From: Winogradskyella flava
GTDB taxonomy: Bacteria > Bacteroidota > Bacteroidia > Flavobacteriales > Flavobacteriaceae
Reading direction: 5' to 3'
Assembly: GCF_014243395.1 (NCBI RefSeq)
Contig: NZ_JACLCP010000001.1
Location: forward strand, 1,601,189 to 1,665,188
DNA: 64,000 nt
Under the pieces are notes generated by a model, which had not been told where the DNA came from, did no database searches, and was given only the letters and a program-made list of their open reading frames with translations. Position numbers and translations under genes: made by a program. This document shows, piece after piece, positions 53,601-63,900 of this stretch (position 1 is the first letter of the stretch; each line of letters opens with the position of its first letter).

Positions 53601-54984
53601 TTTAAAAACTGTTAAGTCTAAAGATAATGAAGGTAAGGAAGTAGATGTAGTAATCTCAAGAACTTCGGAGCTTAAATTGGTAGATGCAAAAACAGGTATT
53701 GTTTTAAGTACTAACAATATTCCTTATGGTTCTCATATTTTTGTGAAGCCAGGAGATAAAGTGAAGAAAGGCGATGTGATTTGTCAATGGGATCCTTATA
53801 ATGGTGTGATTATTTCAGAATTCGCTGGAAAAGTGAAATATGAAAACATCGAACAAGGTATCACCTATCAAGTAGAAATTGATGAACAAACTGGTTTCCA
53901 AGAGAAAGTAATTTCTGAATCAAGAAATAAGAAATTGATTCCTACATTACTGATTGAGGATAAGAAAGGCGAAACGATTCGTTCTTATAACTTACCAGTC
54001 GGAGCTCATATTATGATTGATGATGGTGAGAAAATTGATATCGGTAAAATTTTGGTTAAGATTCCACGTAAATCTGCTAAAGCAGGGGATATTACTGGTG
54101 GTCTTCCTCGTGTGACGGAATTATTCGAAGCACGTAATCCATCTAATCCAGCTGTAGTAAGTGAAATTGATGGTGTTGTATCATTTGGTAAAATTAAGCG
54201 TGGTAATCGTGAAATCATTATCGAATCTAAATTAGGTGAGATAAAGAAATACTTAGTGAAGTTATCAAATCAGATTCTTGTACAAGAAAATGATTATGTA
54301 AAAGCTGGTATGCCATTATCTGATGGTTCAATTACACCAAACGATATCTTAAATATCAAAGGCCCATCTGCAGTGCAGCAATACTTGGTAAATGAGGTAC
54401 AAGAGGTATACCGTTTGCAAGGTGTGAAAATTAATGATAAGCACTTTGAGGTTGTTGTAAGACAAATGATGCGTAAAGTTAGAATCATAGATTCTGGCGA
54501 TACTATTTTCTTAGAAAACCAATTGGTTCACAAATCAGATTTCATTGAAGAAAATGATAAAATGTTTGGAATGAAAGTGGTTGAGGATGCAGGTGATTCT
54601 GAGAACTTAAAATTAGGCCAGCTCGTTTCCGTCAGAACATTGAGAGATGAGAATTCAATTTTAAGAAGAGAGGATAAGAACCTTGTGACTGCAAGAGATG
54701 TAAGACCTGCTACAGCTACTCCAATATTACAAGGTATTACTAGAGCGTCATTACAGACTAAATCATTTATTTCAGCAGCATCGTTCCAAGAAACAACGAA
54801 AGTTCTTAACGAAGCAGCGGTAAATGGTAAAGTTGATACTTTAGAAGGACTTAAAGAGAATGTAATTGTAGGTCATAGAATACCAGCTGGTACTGGTGTT
54901 AGAGATTATGATAGCATTATTGTAGGTTCTAAAGAAGAGTTTGACGAGATGATGAAGGCTAAAGAAGAAATGAACTTCAACTAG
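50683..54984 (+). CDS. rpoC: DNA-directed RNA polymerase subunit beta'
   Basis: A 1433-residue core subunit. Zinc site 1 is [20 protein letters not shown] (from Cys66). The active-site Mg motif [12 protein letters not shown] lies at residues 475-486. Zinc site 2 uses Cys825 (EDCGTLRG) with the [13 protein letters not shown] cysteines from 899. The bridge-helix and trigger-loop region ([20 protein letters not shown]) and the C-terminal [19 protein letters not shown] are intact. A hairpin terminator at 55025 ends the operon. Confidence 0.98.
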   Translation: MARRQDKNTVQKFNKISIGLASPESVLAASRGEVLKPETINYRTHKPERDGLFCERIFGPVKDFECACGKYKRIRYKGIVCDRCGVEVTEKKVRRDRVGHINLVVPVAHIWYFRSLPNKIGYLLGLPSKKLDMIIYYERYVVIQPGIAMNAEGEPVQKMDFLTEEEYLNILETLPQENQYLEDSDPNKFIAKMGAECLIDILARIDLDQLSYDLRHKANNETSKQRKTEALKRLQVVEAFRESNLNRENKPEWMIMKAVPVIPPELRPLVPLDGGRFATSDLNDLYRRVIIRNNRLKRLVEIKAPEVILRNEKRMLQESVDSLFDNTRKSSAVKTDSNRPLKSLSDSLKGKQGRFRQNLLGKRVDYSARSVIVVGPELKLFECGLPKNMAAELYKPFIIRKLIERGIVKTVKSAKKIIDRKEPVVWDILENVLKGHPVLLNRAPTLHRLGIQAFQPKLIEGKAIQLHPLVCTAFNADFDGDQMAVHLPLGPEAILEAQLLMLASHNILNPANGSPVTVPSQDMVLGLYYMTKHRKTDKDYTVKGEGLTFYSPEEVTIAYNEKKVDLNAGIKVRTKDFNEDGELTTQIIETTVGRVLFNEKVPEAAGYINEVLTKKSLRDIIHGILKVTSVPETAEFLDEIKTLGYKFAFQGGLSFSLGDIIIPQEKHSMIDAANKQVDGIMGNYNMGLITNNERYNQVIDIWTSTNAELTELSMKRIREDQQGFNSVFMMLDSGARGSKEQIRQLTGMRGLMAKPKKSNAGGGEIIENPILSNFKEGLSILEYFISTHGARKGLADTALKTADAGYLTRRLVDVSQDVIVYEEDCGTLRGIEVSPLKKNEEIIESLEARIVGRTSLNDVFDPHTEELIVEAGGHINDAVAKRIGDSAIESIEVRSPLTCEAKKGICVKCYGRNLATGKMVQRGEAVGVVAAQSIGEPGTQLTLRTFHVGGIAGNISEENKLTVKFDGVAEIEDLKTVKSKDNEGKEVDVVISRTSELKLVDAKTGIVLSTNNIPYGSHIFVKPGDKVKKGDVICQWDPYNGVIISEFAGKVKYENIEQGITYQVEIDEQTGFQEKVISESRNKKLIPTLLIEDKKGETIRSYNLPVGAHIMIDDGEKIDIGKILVKIPRKSAKAGDITGGLPRVTELFEARNPSNPAVVSEIDGVVSFGKIKRGNREIIIESKLGEIKKYLVKLSNQILVQENDYVKAGMPLSDGSITPNDILNIKGPSAVQQYLVNEVQEVYRLQGVKINDKHFEVVVRQMMRKVRIIDSGDTIFLENQLVHKSDFIEENDKMFGMKVVEDAGDSENLKLGQLVSVRTLRDENSILRREDKNLVTARDVRPATATPILQGITRASLQTKSFISAASFQETTKVLNEAAVNGKVDTLEGLKENVIVGHRIPAGTGVRDYDSIIVGSKEEFDEMMKAKEEMNFN

Positions 54985-55024
54985 AATTTGATGATCCTAC
55001 GGAAGTAGGTGTCAAAATAGATTA

Positions 55025-55059
55025 AAAGCCTTCATTCTAATTTAGTTTGAAGGCTTTTT
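55025..55059 (+). terminator. Rho-independent terminator after rpoC
   Basis: AAAGCCTTCA (55025-55034) and TGAAGGCTTT (55048-55057) form a perfect 10-bp stem with a 13-base loop, followed by TTC. It lies 41 bp after the rpoC stop. Confidence 0.8.
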
Positions 55060-55090
55060 CAATAAAAGTTATAAATAAAACACAATTAAG

Positions 55091-55408
55091 ATGGCAGACG
55101 AAAAGAATAATCCTAAAAAAGGTCAAATAAATATAGAGTTAGATGAGAAAGTTGCTGAAGGGACATACTCTAACTTAGCAATCATAAATCATTCTGTTTC
55201 AGAATTCGTAGTAGATTTTGTTAGTATTATGCCAGGAACTCCAAAGAGTAAAGTGAAATCACGCATTATATTAACACCTCAACATGCAAAGCGTTTATTA
55301 AAGGCCTTAGGTGATAACGTGTCTCGTTTTGAGAAAGCTCATGGAGAGATTAAAGATTATGAACAACCTCCGATTCCATTGAACTTCGGACCCACAGGGC
55401 AAGCATAA
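55091..55408 (+). CDS. DUF3467 family protein
   Basis: A 105-residue soluble protein of the DUF3467 family, common downstream of rpoC in Bacteroidota. The pattern is INIELDEKVAEGTYSNLAII, then SEFVVDFVSIMPGTPKSKVKS and RIILTPQHAKRLLKAL. It is rich in beta-strand and charged residues. Function is unknown. A bidirectional terminator follows at once. Confidence 0.85.
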   Translation: MADEKNNPKKGQINIELDEKVAEGTYSNLAIINHSVSEFVVDFVSIMPGTPKSKVKSRIILTPQHAKRLLKALGDNVSRFEKAHGEIKDYEQPPIPLNFGPTGQA

Positions 55409-55448
55409 AAAAAGCCCTTTGCGTTAATATCGCAAAGGGCTTTTTTTT
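55407..55448. terminator. Bidirectional terminator between DUF3467 and the Fe-S protein
   Basis: AAGCCCTTTGCG (55412-55423) and CGCAAAGGGCTT (55431-55442) pair over 12 bp, preceded by an A-run and followed by a T-run, so it works on both strands for the convergent genes. Confidence 0.9.
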
Positions 55449-55461
55449 GCCTGAATTTAAG

Positions 55462-55692
55462 TTAGGCAACATCTTTTTGATTCAAATGGTATTTTAATGC
55501 GCCTGAAGGACATCTTTTAATTTGATCAATGATTTCATTGGTTTCAGCACCATCTAAATTGATCCATGGGATAACAGCGTTTCTAAATACATCTGATAAT
55601 TGTCTTGCACAAAGACCTGCATTTGCACAACATCTCGGTTCGTAGGTTACAGTAATATGTTTATTACTATAAACGTTAGCGTTTGTTTCCAT
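55462..55692 (-). CDS. Small (4Fe-4S) mono-cluster protein (YjdI type)
   Basis: A 76-residue protein with CCANAGLCARQLSDVF and RCPSGALKY, the layout of the Fer4_19/YjdI family. These small proteins bind one 4Fe-4S cluster, possibly for electron transfer. Cysteines at RCCANAGLC and RCPSG are the probable ligands. It is transcribed toward the bidirectional terminator. Confidence 0.82.
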   Translation of the reverse strand: METNANVYSNKHITVTYEPRCCANAGLCARQLSDVFRNAVIPWINLDGAETNEIIDQIKRCPSGALKYHLNQKDVA

Positions 55693-55833
55693 AATAAGTA
55701 GATTAGTTTGGGGTTAATCTTAACTTTGAAATTATTTATCGTGCTCCAAGAATAGTTAAATTATCGACAAAAAACAAATATCTTCGACAAAGTGTTGTGT
55801 TAAATATTAAGTTTTCGATGAAATACACTAGAA

Positions 55834-57423
55834 TTATTCAAATTCTGAAGTCATATGAAAGATTATACTTGGATATTTCTGTTGAGTCATTTGTAATGAA
55901 AACATGGAATCTGCTAAAAACACCAATTGATTTTGCTTATCTCTTGCGAGAAAACGCTGCTTAACTCTCAGAAACTCTTTAAATTCCTCACTTTTTTCAT
56001 TTTCAGTCTGTACCCAGCATGCTTTATGTACATTGAGATTTTCGTAGGTGCATTTTGCACCATATTCATGCTCTAGTCGATATTGAATCACTTCGTACTG
56101 AAGTGCACCTACAGTACCAATAACTTTTCTGCCATTATAATCTAAGGTAAACAGTTGAGCAACGCCTTCATCCATTAACTGGTCTATGCCTTTATAAAGT
56201 TGTTTGGCTTTCATTGGGTCGGCATTATTGATGTATCTAAAATGCTCAGGTGAAAAACTTGGGACACCCTTGTAATTTATGATTTCTCCTTCGGTAAGTG
56301 TATCTCCTATTTTAAAGTTACCAGAATCTTGTAATCCTACAATATCACCAGGGTAGGAGATATCCACAATTTCCTTTTTTTCAGCAAAAAAAGCATTCGG
56401 ACTAGAAAACTTAAGTTTTTTGTCATGTCTCACATGAAGATATGGTGTATTTCGCTTAAATTCCCCAGAAACGATTTTGACAAATGCCAATCTATTTCTA
56501 TGATTGGGATCCATATTGGCATGTATCTTAAAAACAAATCCAGTGAATTTTTTTTCATCAGGTTTTACTAAGCGTTCCTCGCTTTGTTTTGGCCTAGGTT
56601 TAGGTGCTATTTCAATAAAACAGTCCAAAAGTTCTCTAACACCAAAATTATTCAATGCCGAACCAAAGAACACGGGCTGCAGCTCCCCATTAAGATATTC
56701 TCCTTTATTGAATTCCGGATAAATGCCGCTTACCAATTCTATTTCATCTCTTAAGGTTTCAGCTGCTTTTTCACCCACCAGAGTATCTAATTCTTCAGAA
56801 TTTAAATCAGAAATTTCTATAGTGTCATTGATATGCTGTTTACTATCGCTCTTAAATAGGTTTATATTCTTTTCCCATATATTATAAATGCCTTTAAAGT
56901 CATAACCCATGCCTATTGGGAAGCTTAGAGGCGTTACCCTTAGACCTAATTTTTGTTCAACTTCATCCAATAAATCGAAGGCATCTTTACCTTCACGATC
57001 TAGTTTATTAATAAAAACAATCATAGGTATGTTACGCATGCGACAAACTTCCACGAGCTTTTCTGTTTGTTCCTCAACACCTTTAGCCACATCAATAACT
57101 ACAATAACGCTATCGACGGCTGTTAAGGTTCTGAAAGTATCTTCTGCGAAATCCTTGTGACCTGGAGTATCTAGAATATTAATTTTAATACCATTGTATT
57201 CAAAAGCTAAAACCGATGTCGCCACGGATATACCACGTTGACGCTCAATTTCCATAAAGTCACTTGTGGCACCTTTTTTTATCTTATTACTTTTTACAGC
57301 ACCAGCTTCTTGTATAGCACCACCAAATAATAGTAGTTTTTCGGTAAGTGTAGTTTTTCCCGCATCTGGATGCGAGATGATGCCAAAAGTTCGTCGTCTG
57401 TCAATTTCTTTGATAAAGCTCAT
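55834..57423 (-). CDS. prfC: Peptide chain release factor 3
   Basis: A 529-residue translational GTPase from MSFIKEIDRRRTFGIISHPD (ATG at 57423); the frame extends to 57447, but a TATATTTG promoter element lies there. G motifs are SHPDAGKTT (residues 17-25), RQRGISVATSV, DTPGHKDFAEDT and NKLDREGKD. RF3 recycles RF1 and RF2 after peptide release. The C-terminal part, for example VGALQYEVIQYRLEHEYGA, is typical of RF3. The gene reads away from the large adhesin gene, with a 486-bp gap between. Confidence 0.96.
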   Translation of the reverse strand: MSFIKEIDRRRTFGIISHPDAGKTTLTEKLLLFGGAIQEAGAVKSNKIKKGATSDFMEIERQRGISVATSVLAFEYNGIKINILDTPGHKDFAEDTFRTLTAVDSVIVVIDVAKGVEEQTEKLVEVCRMRNIPMIVFINKLDREGKDAFDLLDEVEQKLGLRVTPLSFPIGMGYDFKGIYNIWEKNINLFKSDSKQHINDTIEISDLNSEELDTLVGEKAAETLRDEIELVSGIYPEFNKGEYLNGELQPVFFGSALNNFGVRELLDCFIEIAPKPRPKQSEERLVKPDEKKFTGFVFKIHANMDPNHRNRLAFVKIVSGEFKRNTPYLHVRHDKKLKFSSPNAFFAEKKEIVDISYPGDIVGLQDSGNFKIGDTLTEGEIINYKGVPSFSPEHFRYINNADPMKAKQLYKGIDQLMDEGVAQLFTLDYNGRKVIGTVGALQYEVIQYRLEHEYGAKCTYENLNVHKACWVQTENEKSEEFKEFLRVKQRFLARDKQNQLVFLADSMFSLQMTQQKYPSIIFHMTSEFE

Positions 57424-57444
57424 ATAGTAATATAAATGCGGCTG

Positions 57445-57452
57445 CAAATATA
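57445..57452 (-). promoter_or_regulatory. prfC promoter -7 element (TATATTTG)
   Basis: On the minus strand TATATTTG is a full TAnnTTTG match, 22 bp upstream of the ATG at 57423. It favours that start over the one at 57447. Confidence 0.6.
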
Positions 57453-57781
57453 GTATGTTTAAAGTATTTTGTCGTAGATAAAAACGTTATGTCCATAATT
57501 TCTTATGTATCAAAAAAGATAAAGTCTTTTTTTGTAATTTAGCATTAAGAAAATTTTAAGACAATTTTCTTACACTTTGCAAGAAGTTGATTGATAGCTA
57601 GTCTCTTCGCAATAGTAAAATTAGTTTAAGTTTCGGGATGTGACTATTAAGAGTTATATCGTGTCTAAATTATTAACTAATTATCGTAATAATTAATTAA
57701 GATAAAAAATGTTGCTTTTCAGTTGGCAATAGCTTGTCTCTTAAAGTTTCAGTATTTTATTTTAAGAATATAATGAGGATG

Positions 57782-57797
57782 TTCTATTCCAATAGAA
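57782..57797. promoter_or_regulatory. Palindrome TTCTATT-CC-AATAGAA
   Basis: Perfect 7-bp arms around CC lie 17 bp upstream of the -33 box of the adhesin promoter, a good position for an activator or repressor site. The role is inferred. Confidence 0.4.
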
Positions 57798-57813
57798 TAA
57801 TCGTACAATAAAA

Positions 57814-57844
57814 TTTGTTTTTTACACTTTATCGGATATATTTG
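57814..57844 (+). promoter_or_regulatory. Promoter of the giant adhesin gene
   Basis: TTTG (57814-57817), 19 bp, then TATATTTG (57837-57844), a full Bacteroidota -33/-7 pair. The start codon is 66 bp downstream. Confidence 0.65.
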
Positions 57845-57860
57845 CCACTTTGCCGATAAA
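57828..57860. promoter_or_regulatory. Inverted repeat TTTATCGG-N17-CCGATAAA around the -7 element
   Basis: Perfect 8-bp arms at 57828-57835 and 57853-57860 enclose the -7 element TATATTTG. A protein bound to both arms would occlude the promoter. The arm sequence is not one I recognise. Confidence 0.45.
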
Positions 57861-57909
57861 TTGTAAATTAATTTTACATAAAATTGAATTATACATCAAC
57901 TATAATAAT

Positions 57910-60900
57910 ATGAAAATCTCTACCCGATTCTCGAAATGTAAATTATCGTTTTTCTTTTTATTTTTTTCATTTACTTGTTTTTTATCTGCTCAAAATGCCG
58001 TAGATAGTTGGACAATAACTACACAGTCAGCAACTGATTCAGATAGTTATATTGCAGGTGGGCAAAATCATCAGTATGGACAAGGAGATGAAGTAACCAT
58101 ATCATCTGTGACATGGAATGGAAGTGTTTTTACAATTCCATTTGCAAGTCAGTTTTACTTGTTTAGAAGAGATGATATCGCTTCTAACGCACAAGGTGTT
58201 GCAGTTCTCGGTGATAAAGCCAGTATTTTTTACGAACGCACAGGCGCCTCTAATTTTATATTTGGCCCGGGTCTTCCAGGTACTCCTGGAGCAATAGATC
58301 TAGAAACTATATTAAAGGAGCCTATTATAAATAGAGGAGCATTAGATGTTTTTAGGAATCAAGGTACAAATGGCGCTGGTGAGGGACCGTCAAATATCGA
58401 AAGGATTGATGTGGTTTTTCCATCATTACGAGTAGATAATACAGGTGATTTAGATCTTAATGGATTTTTAGCGTCTGAAAAAAATGGAAATAACACTTTC
58501 AAAGCTGCAGCAATTCTATCCATTGATGGAGCAGGAAATCCAACATCTTTTGGAAACCTTGTGACTATTAATAATGCAGCTTATGGTGAGCCAACAGTAG
58601 ATTCGTTTAATCCGGCGAGAGCGTATTCTTTTATGGAAGATACCAATAGTGACAACCAACCAGTAAGAGTTGGTGGTAATTCCGAAAGAATGGGGTTAAG
58701 TATAATTACATTTAATGACTTAGGGATAGGCGCTGGTCAAACATTCTATGGTATTGCTTTTTTTGGAGATGACGTATTCGATTCGGATGATCTTTTGGAT
58801 CCTACCTCATTTCCAGATGACACAACCACTGGAGCAGATATTCATGGTGCTTTAGGAAGCTTAGTTACAGCTACAGGTTTTGACCCGGCAGATGATGATG
58901 GGGACGGAGTATCAAATTCAAACGATATTTGTGCAAACGGTGATGATAACATTAATAACGATGGAGATGCATATCCAGATGCTTGTGATGCAGATGATGA
59001 TAATGATGGAATATTAGATATTAATGAGTTGAATTGTTCTCCTGGATTTGTTACATTAGGACAAACTTTTAATGATAATTCTAGTGATCCTGTTATCGTA
59101 AATAATATTTATGCTTATGGAGGAGTTAATGTAGATGCCACTTTTGATTTGCGAGGGAGTGCTACTTGGAATGGTGGTGTCGAAGATGATACTGCTGTTG
59201 GTGTGGCTGGTTCCTATATCAATACACAGCCGAATAACACAGATTTTCCAAACGGGGATGTTGCTGTGTATACTTATACATTTTCTCAACCTGTTTATAA
59301 TGTAAACTTTAAATTTGGCGGTCTGGATTTTGAGGATAGAGCTGATTTTGTTGCATCAAATGGAGTACAAAATGTGCCTGTTTCAATATCAGATATTAAT
59401 TTAGGAGCAGATCTTACGATAACGGGACAAAGTGCTGTGAGTTCTGCTTCAGGTGCAAACGCTCCTGCAAATAGTATTGCAGTAGAAATTGTCGGTCCGG
59501 TTACACAAATAGAAATAACTGTTGGTAAGAATCTTAGTGATTCTAATAATGTAACCATGCAGTTTTATGAGCTTAGTTATTGTGTACCTTTAGATACAGA
59601 TAGTGATGGTGTTTATGATATTTTTGACTTAGATTCTGATAATGATGGTATCTACGATGTAGACGAAGCTGGTAATGGAGCTCTAGATACTAATAATGAT
59701 GGTGTTGTAGATGCTAACGATACTGGTTTCGCAGATACTGATATGAATGGTGCAGATGATACTGCTGAAGTAGTTACACCAGTAGACAGTGATCCTGCTA
59801 ATAATGATGGCCCAGATTTTCAAGATACAGATAGTGATGGTGATGGCTGTACTGATGCGAATGAGGCTTATGGAAATGAGTCTGCCGATGGTGGTGATGG
59901 TGGTCAGTTTGGCGTAGATCCTGCCGCAAGCAATCCAACTAATGGTTTAGTTACTGAAGCAGGTGTAAATTATGCTTTAGGCACCAATACAAATGTCACA
60001 GATGCATTAATCGATTTAGCGTGTACGAGTAATGATGATGATGGTGATGGAAACCCAAATGGTACAGATCCAAATCCAAATACACCCACGGCGAGTGATG
60101 ATTCAGGATTTGCTCTACTTGATACTCCGAATTCAATTGACATATTATTTAATGACGACTACTTAGATAATTTAGATGGAAATAATTTAGGTACAACAAC
60201 AATTACGGATACAGGGGCAGGAACTGCGGGTGGCACAATAACTTTTGATGCGGATGCTGGGACTTTAATTTATACGCCTTTAGATAGTGAAGCAGGCACA
60301 ACAGTTACAGTGGTGTATGAAGTTTGTAATGATTCTAATGGACCATTGGTTTGCTCAACAGCAACAGTAACTATAGTTATAGAAGATGATTTGGATAATG
60401 ATGGTATTGGGGATTCGGCAGATGATGATAATGATAATGATGGTATTACTGATGCTAACGAGTGTGCTGCTGCGATTATTCCACCGTTCAATATTTCAAG
60501 CGGAGCGAGTACTTCATTTAATATGGAGTCATCCATTGGGATGATATTGGATATTTCATCTATAGATAACAACTTTAATATTGAGATCAACGGTACATTA
60601 CTAGCGCCACAAGACATTGAATTTTCAAGGAACGCATCTACTTTTGTAGTAGGTGATTCTTTTCCAATATTTGCTTCAGATAATAATGGCTATGGACAAG
60701 GAGGCATCGGAGGCGTCTGGACTCTAAATTTCAATAATGCAAACCCTTCATTTCTGCAGATGAGATTAATCATCAGTGAGACAGGAGCAGTAACATTGTT
60801 AGCTAAGAGAGATAATGATCCTTCAACTGAGTTAGAGGAAATGATTGTAGATCCTACAACTCCTCAATTCAATACAATAACATGGAATACTTCGGGAAAT

Positions 60901-63900
60901 AATACTATAGTAGTTAGTCAACTGAATACTAGCCCACCAACATTTTTATATGCTTCTGCTAGTGGTTGTCCTGATTCAGATGGAGATGGAGTTTCAGATA
61001 ATCTAGATTTAGATGCAGATAATGACGGTATTTATGATGTAGATGAAGCAGGCAATGGTGCTTTAGATACTAATAATGATGGTGTAGTAGATAGTAATGA
61101 TACTGGCTTCTCCGATCTAGATAATAATGGTGCAGATGATGATGCAGAACTGGTTACTCCAGTAGATAGTGATCCTGCTAACAATGATGGTCCAGACTTT
61201 CAAGATACGGATAGTGATGGCGATGGCTGCCCTGATGCTAATGAGGCCTATTCATATGCTACTGCAGCAGGATCTGATAATGGACAATTTGGTGAGCCAG
61301 ATCCAGCTTCGGTTAATGCTACAAATGGTTTAGTAACAGAGACAGGTGTTAACTATTTGTACGGTACAAATGCTGCAGTCACAGATCCTAATATTTCAAT
61401 ATGTGGTCCTGATCCTTGTGATGCATTAACTTCGGGTAATTTAGATACGGATAATGATGGTATCACCGATTACTGTGATTCAGATGATGACAACGATGGT
61501 ATTTTAGATATCCGCGATTTGGACTGTGCCTCTGGGCCACTTGCGTTGGGTCAAACATTTGCAGACAATACAGGGTCTAATTTTAACACAGAATTTATTA
61601 CTAATATATATGAGTACGGAGGCGCAAGTGCCACCTTTGAATATGAGCCTTTTGGAGGCTCTGCTTGGGCTGGGGCAGGTATAACAAATCAAAACAATCC
61701 CGCAATTTTACCAGATGGAGAATACATCAACACCATAGCAGATGGGACGACGTTTCCAGGAAACGATTTTGTTAGATACGCTTTTACATTCTCGGAACCT
61801 GTTTATAATGTTAATTTTAAAATAGGAGGACTAGATGATTTTGAAAGAGTTGATTTAACAGCTGCAAATGGTACTGAAAATGTACCTGTTAATATGTCCG
61901 ATATTAATGTTGGAGCTGGCTTGATACTTGGAGGTCAGACTGCTATTACTGGAGCTTCCGCTACTGCTAATGCGCCTTCAAATAGTATAAATATAGAAGT
62001 TTTTGGTCCAGTTACACAAATTGTCATAATAGCTGGTAAAGAAAATGGAGACGAGCTCGCAACTGTAAATTTACAGTTCTATGAAATGCAATATTGTGTA
62101 GCTTTAGATACAGACAATGATGGTGTCAATGATATTGTGGATTTAGACTCGGATAACGATGGTATATATGATGTTGATGAGGCTGGCGGACAAGATGTAG
62201 ATAATGATGGTATGGCAGATGGTGCTGTAGATCCATCAACAGGTATACCAGCTTCCGCAGGAACTGGTTTGGATCCAATAGACACTCTAAATGATATGAC
62301 CTTCGATTATCAAAATACAGATAGTGATGGTGACGGTTGTCCAGATGCTAACGAAGCCTATGGTAATGTTAATGCTGCAGGCGCAGATGGTGGACAGTTT
62401 GGTTTTCCAGATCCTCCTAATGTCGATGCTTCAGGTCTAGTAGATTTATTTAGACTAGTAAATTATGATTTAGGTACAAATACTGCAGTAACAGATCCTT
62501 TAATAACTACCGCATGTGAACCTTGTGACGCCATGGCTTCAGGTAACACGGATTCGGATGGTGACAATGTTTCAGATATTTGTGACGTTGATGATGATAA
62601 TGATGGTATTCTTGATGTTGATGAGCAAGATTGTTCCTCTGGACCACTTGCTTTAGGTCAAACATTTGCAGATAATACAGGGTCGAATTTTAACGGTGAA
62701 TCTATTCCTAATGTATATAACTATGGAGGTGCAAGCGTCACCTTTGGGTATGAACCTTTTGGAGGTTCTGCTTGGGCTGGGACAGGTATAACAAGTGAAA
62801 ATAATCCGGCTATTATGCCTGATGGAGAATACATCAATACTATTGCAGATGGTACGACATTTCCAGAAGGTGAAGTTGTTAGATATTCGTTTACGTTCTC
62901 TCAACCTGTTTATAATGTTAATTTTAAGATAGGTGGATTAGATGATTTTGAGAGAGTGGAGTTAACAGCTGCAAATGGTACTGAAAATGTACCGGTTAAT
63001 ATTTCAGATATCAATGTTGGCGTAGGTTTAACCTTAGGAGGTCAGACTGCAATTACGGGAGCTTCTGCAACGGCTAACGCACCATCAAATAGCATAAATA
63101 TTGAAGTTCTTGGGCCAGTTACGGAAGTTGTTATATTTGCTGGTAAGCAAGACGGGAACGAGCTTGGAACTGTAAATCTACAGTTCTATGAAATGCAATA
63201 TTGTGTTGCAATAGATACCGATTTCGATGGTATAATTGATTCATTAGATGTGGATTCTGATAATGATGGCTGTCCTGATGCTGTTGAAGCTTCAGGAGAT
63301 TTTGTTCAAAATGATCTTACAACAGATAATAATTTAGCGGATGCAGATGAAGGAGTTGTCGATGGAAATGGTTTACCGATTGAAGATACTAATGGTGTAG
63401 ATATTTCAAGTAATGTTCCACAGTTAACATCTGGAGCCGTTACGGTGAGTGAGACAATTACCCTTACATCAATATCAACAAATCCTGGCACAGTAGTCTG
63501 TGCAGGTGAGGATGTGGCATTTACTGCCAATGCTTCTGGTATTAGGGTGACTGATTTTGGTACAACAGGAGGAACAGGTGATGATACTACCGAAAATTTA
63601 TTGGCGAGCGAATTATTATATCAATGGTATATAAGTACAGATAATGGAGCTACGTTTACAGCTATTGGTGGCGAAACTAACGCAACTTTAAATGTGAATA
63701 ATATTGCGGCAGCAACACCAGCTGTGCAGTATAGAGTTGAAGTAACAAGCGCAAATAATAGTTGTCCGGAAGAATTGACTGAAACTATCACTGTTAACGA
63801 TCTACCAACTGTCGAGGCAGGCACATATGCAGCATTATGCGAGGATGCCACTGCGATAACCTTAACGGGAACACCAACAGATGCAAATGGAACATGGAGT

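Larger units (their letters stand above)
57453..57909. other. Intergenic control region between prfC and the adhesin gene
   Basis: About 460 bp with no open frame of note. It holds the direct repeat TAGCTAGTCTCTT (57595-57607)/TAGCTTGTCTCTT (57730-57742), the palindrome TTCTATT-CC-AATAGAA (57782-57797), and the promoter and inverted repeat listed separately. The rest is AT-rich. The density of symmetrical elements suggests regulated expression of the adhesin. Confidence 0.45.

Noticed and set aside
59035..63204. Repeats in the adhesin as a CRISPR array or tandem satellite
   Set aside because: The repeats are long, in frame, separated by other coding modules, and lack short spacers.
59056..63851. 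Several 60-115-codon minus-strand frames inside the adhesin
   Set aside because: The plus-strand frame is open throughout with a signal peptide and repeated domains; the antisense frames arise from its biased Asp/Asn/Thr codons.
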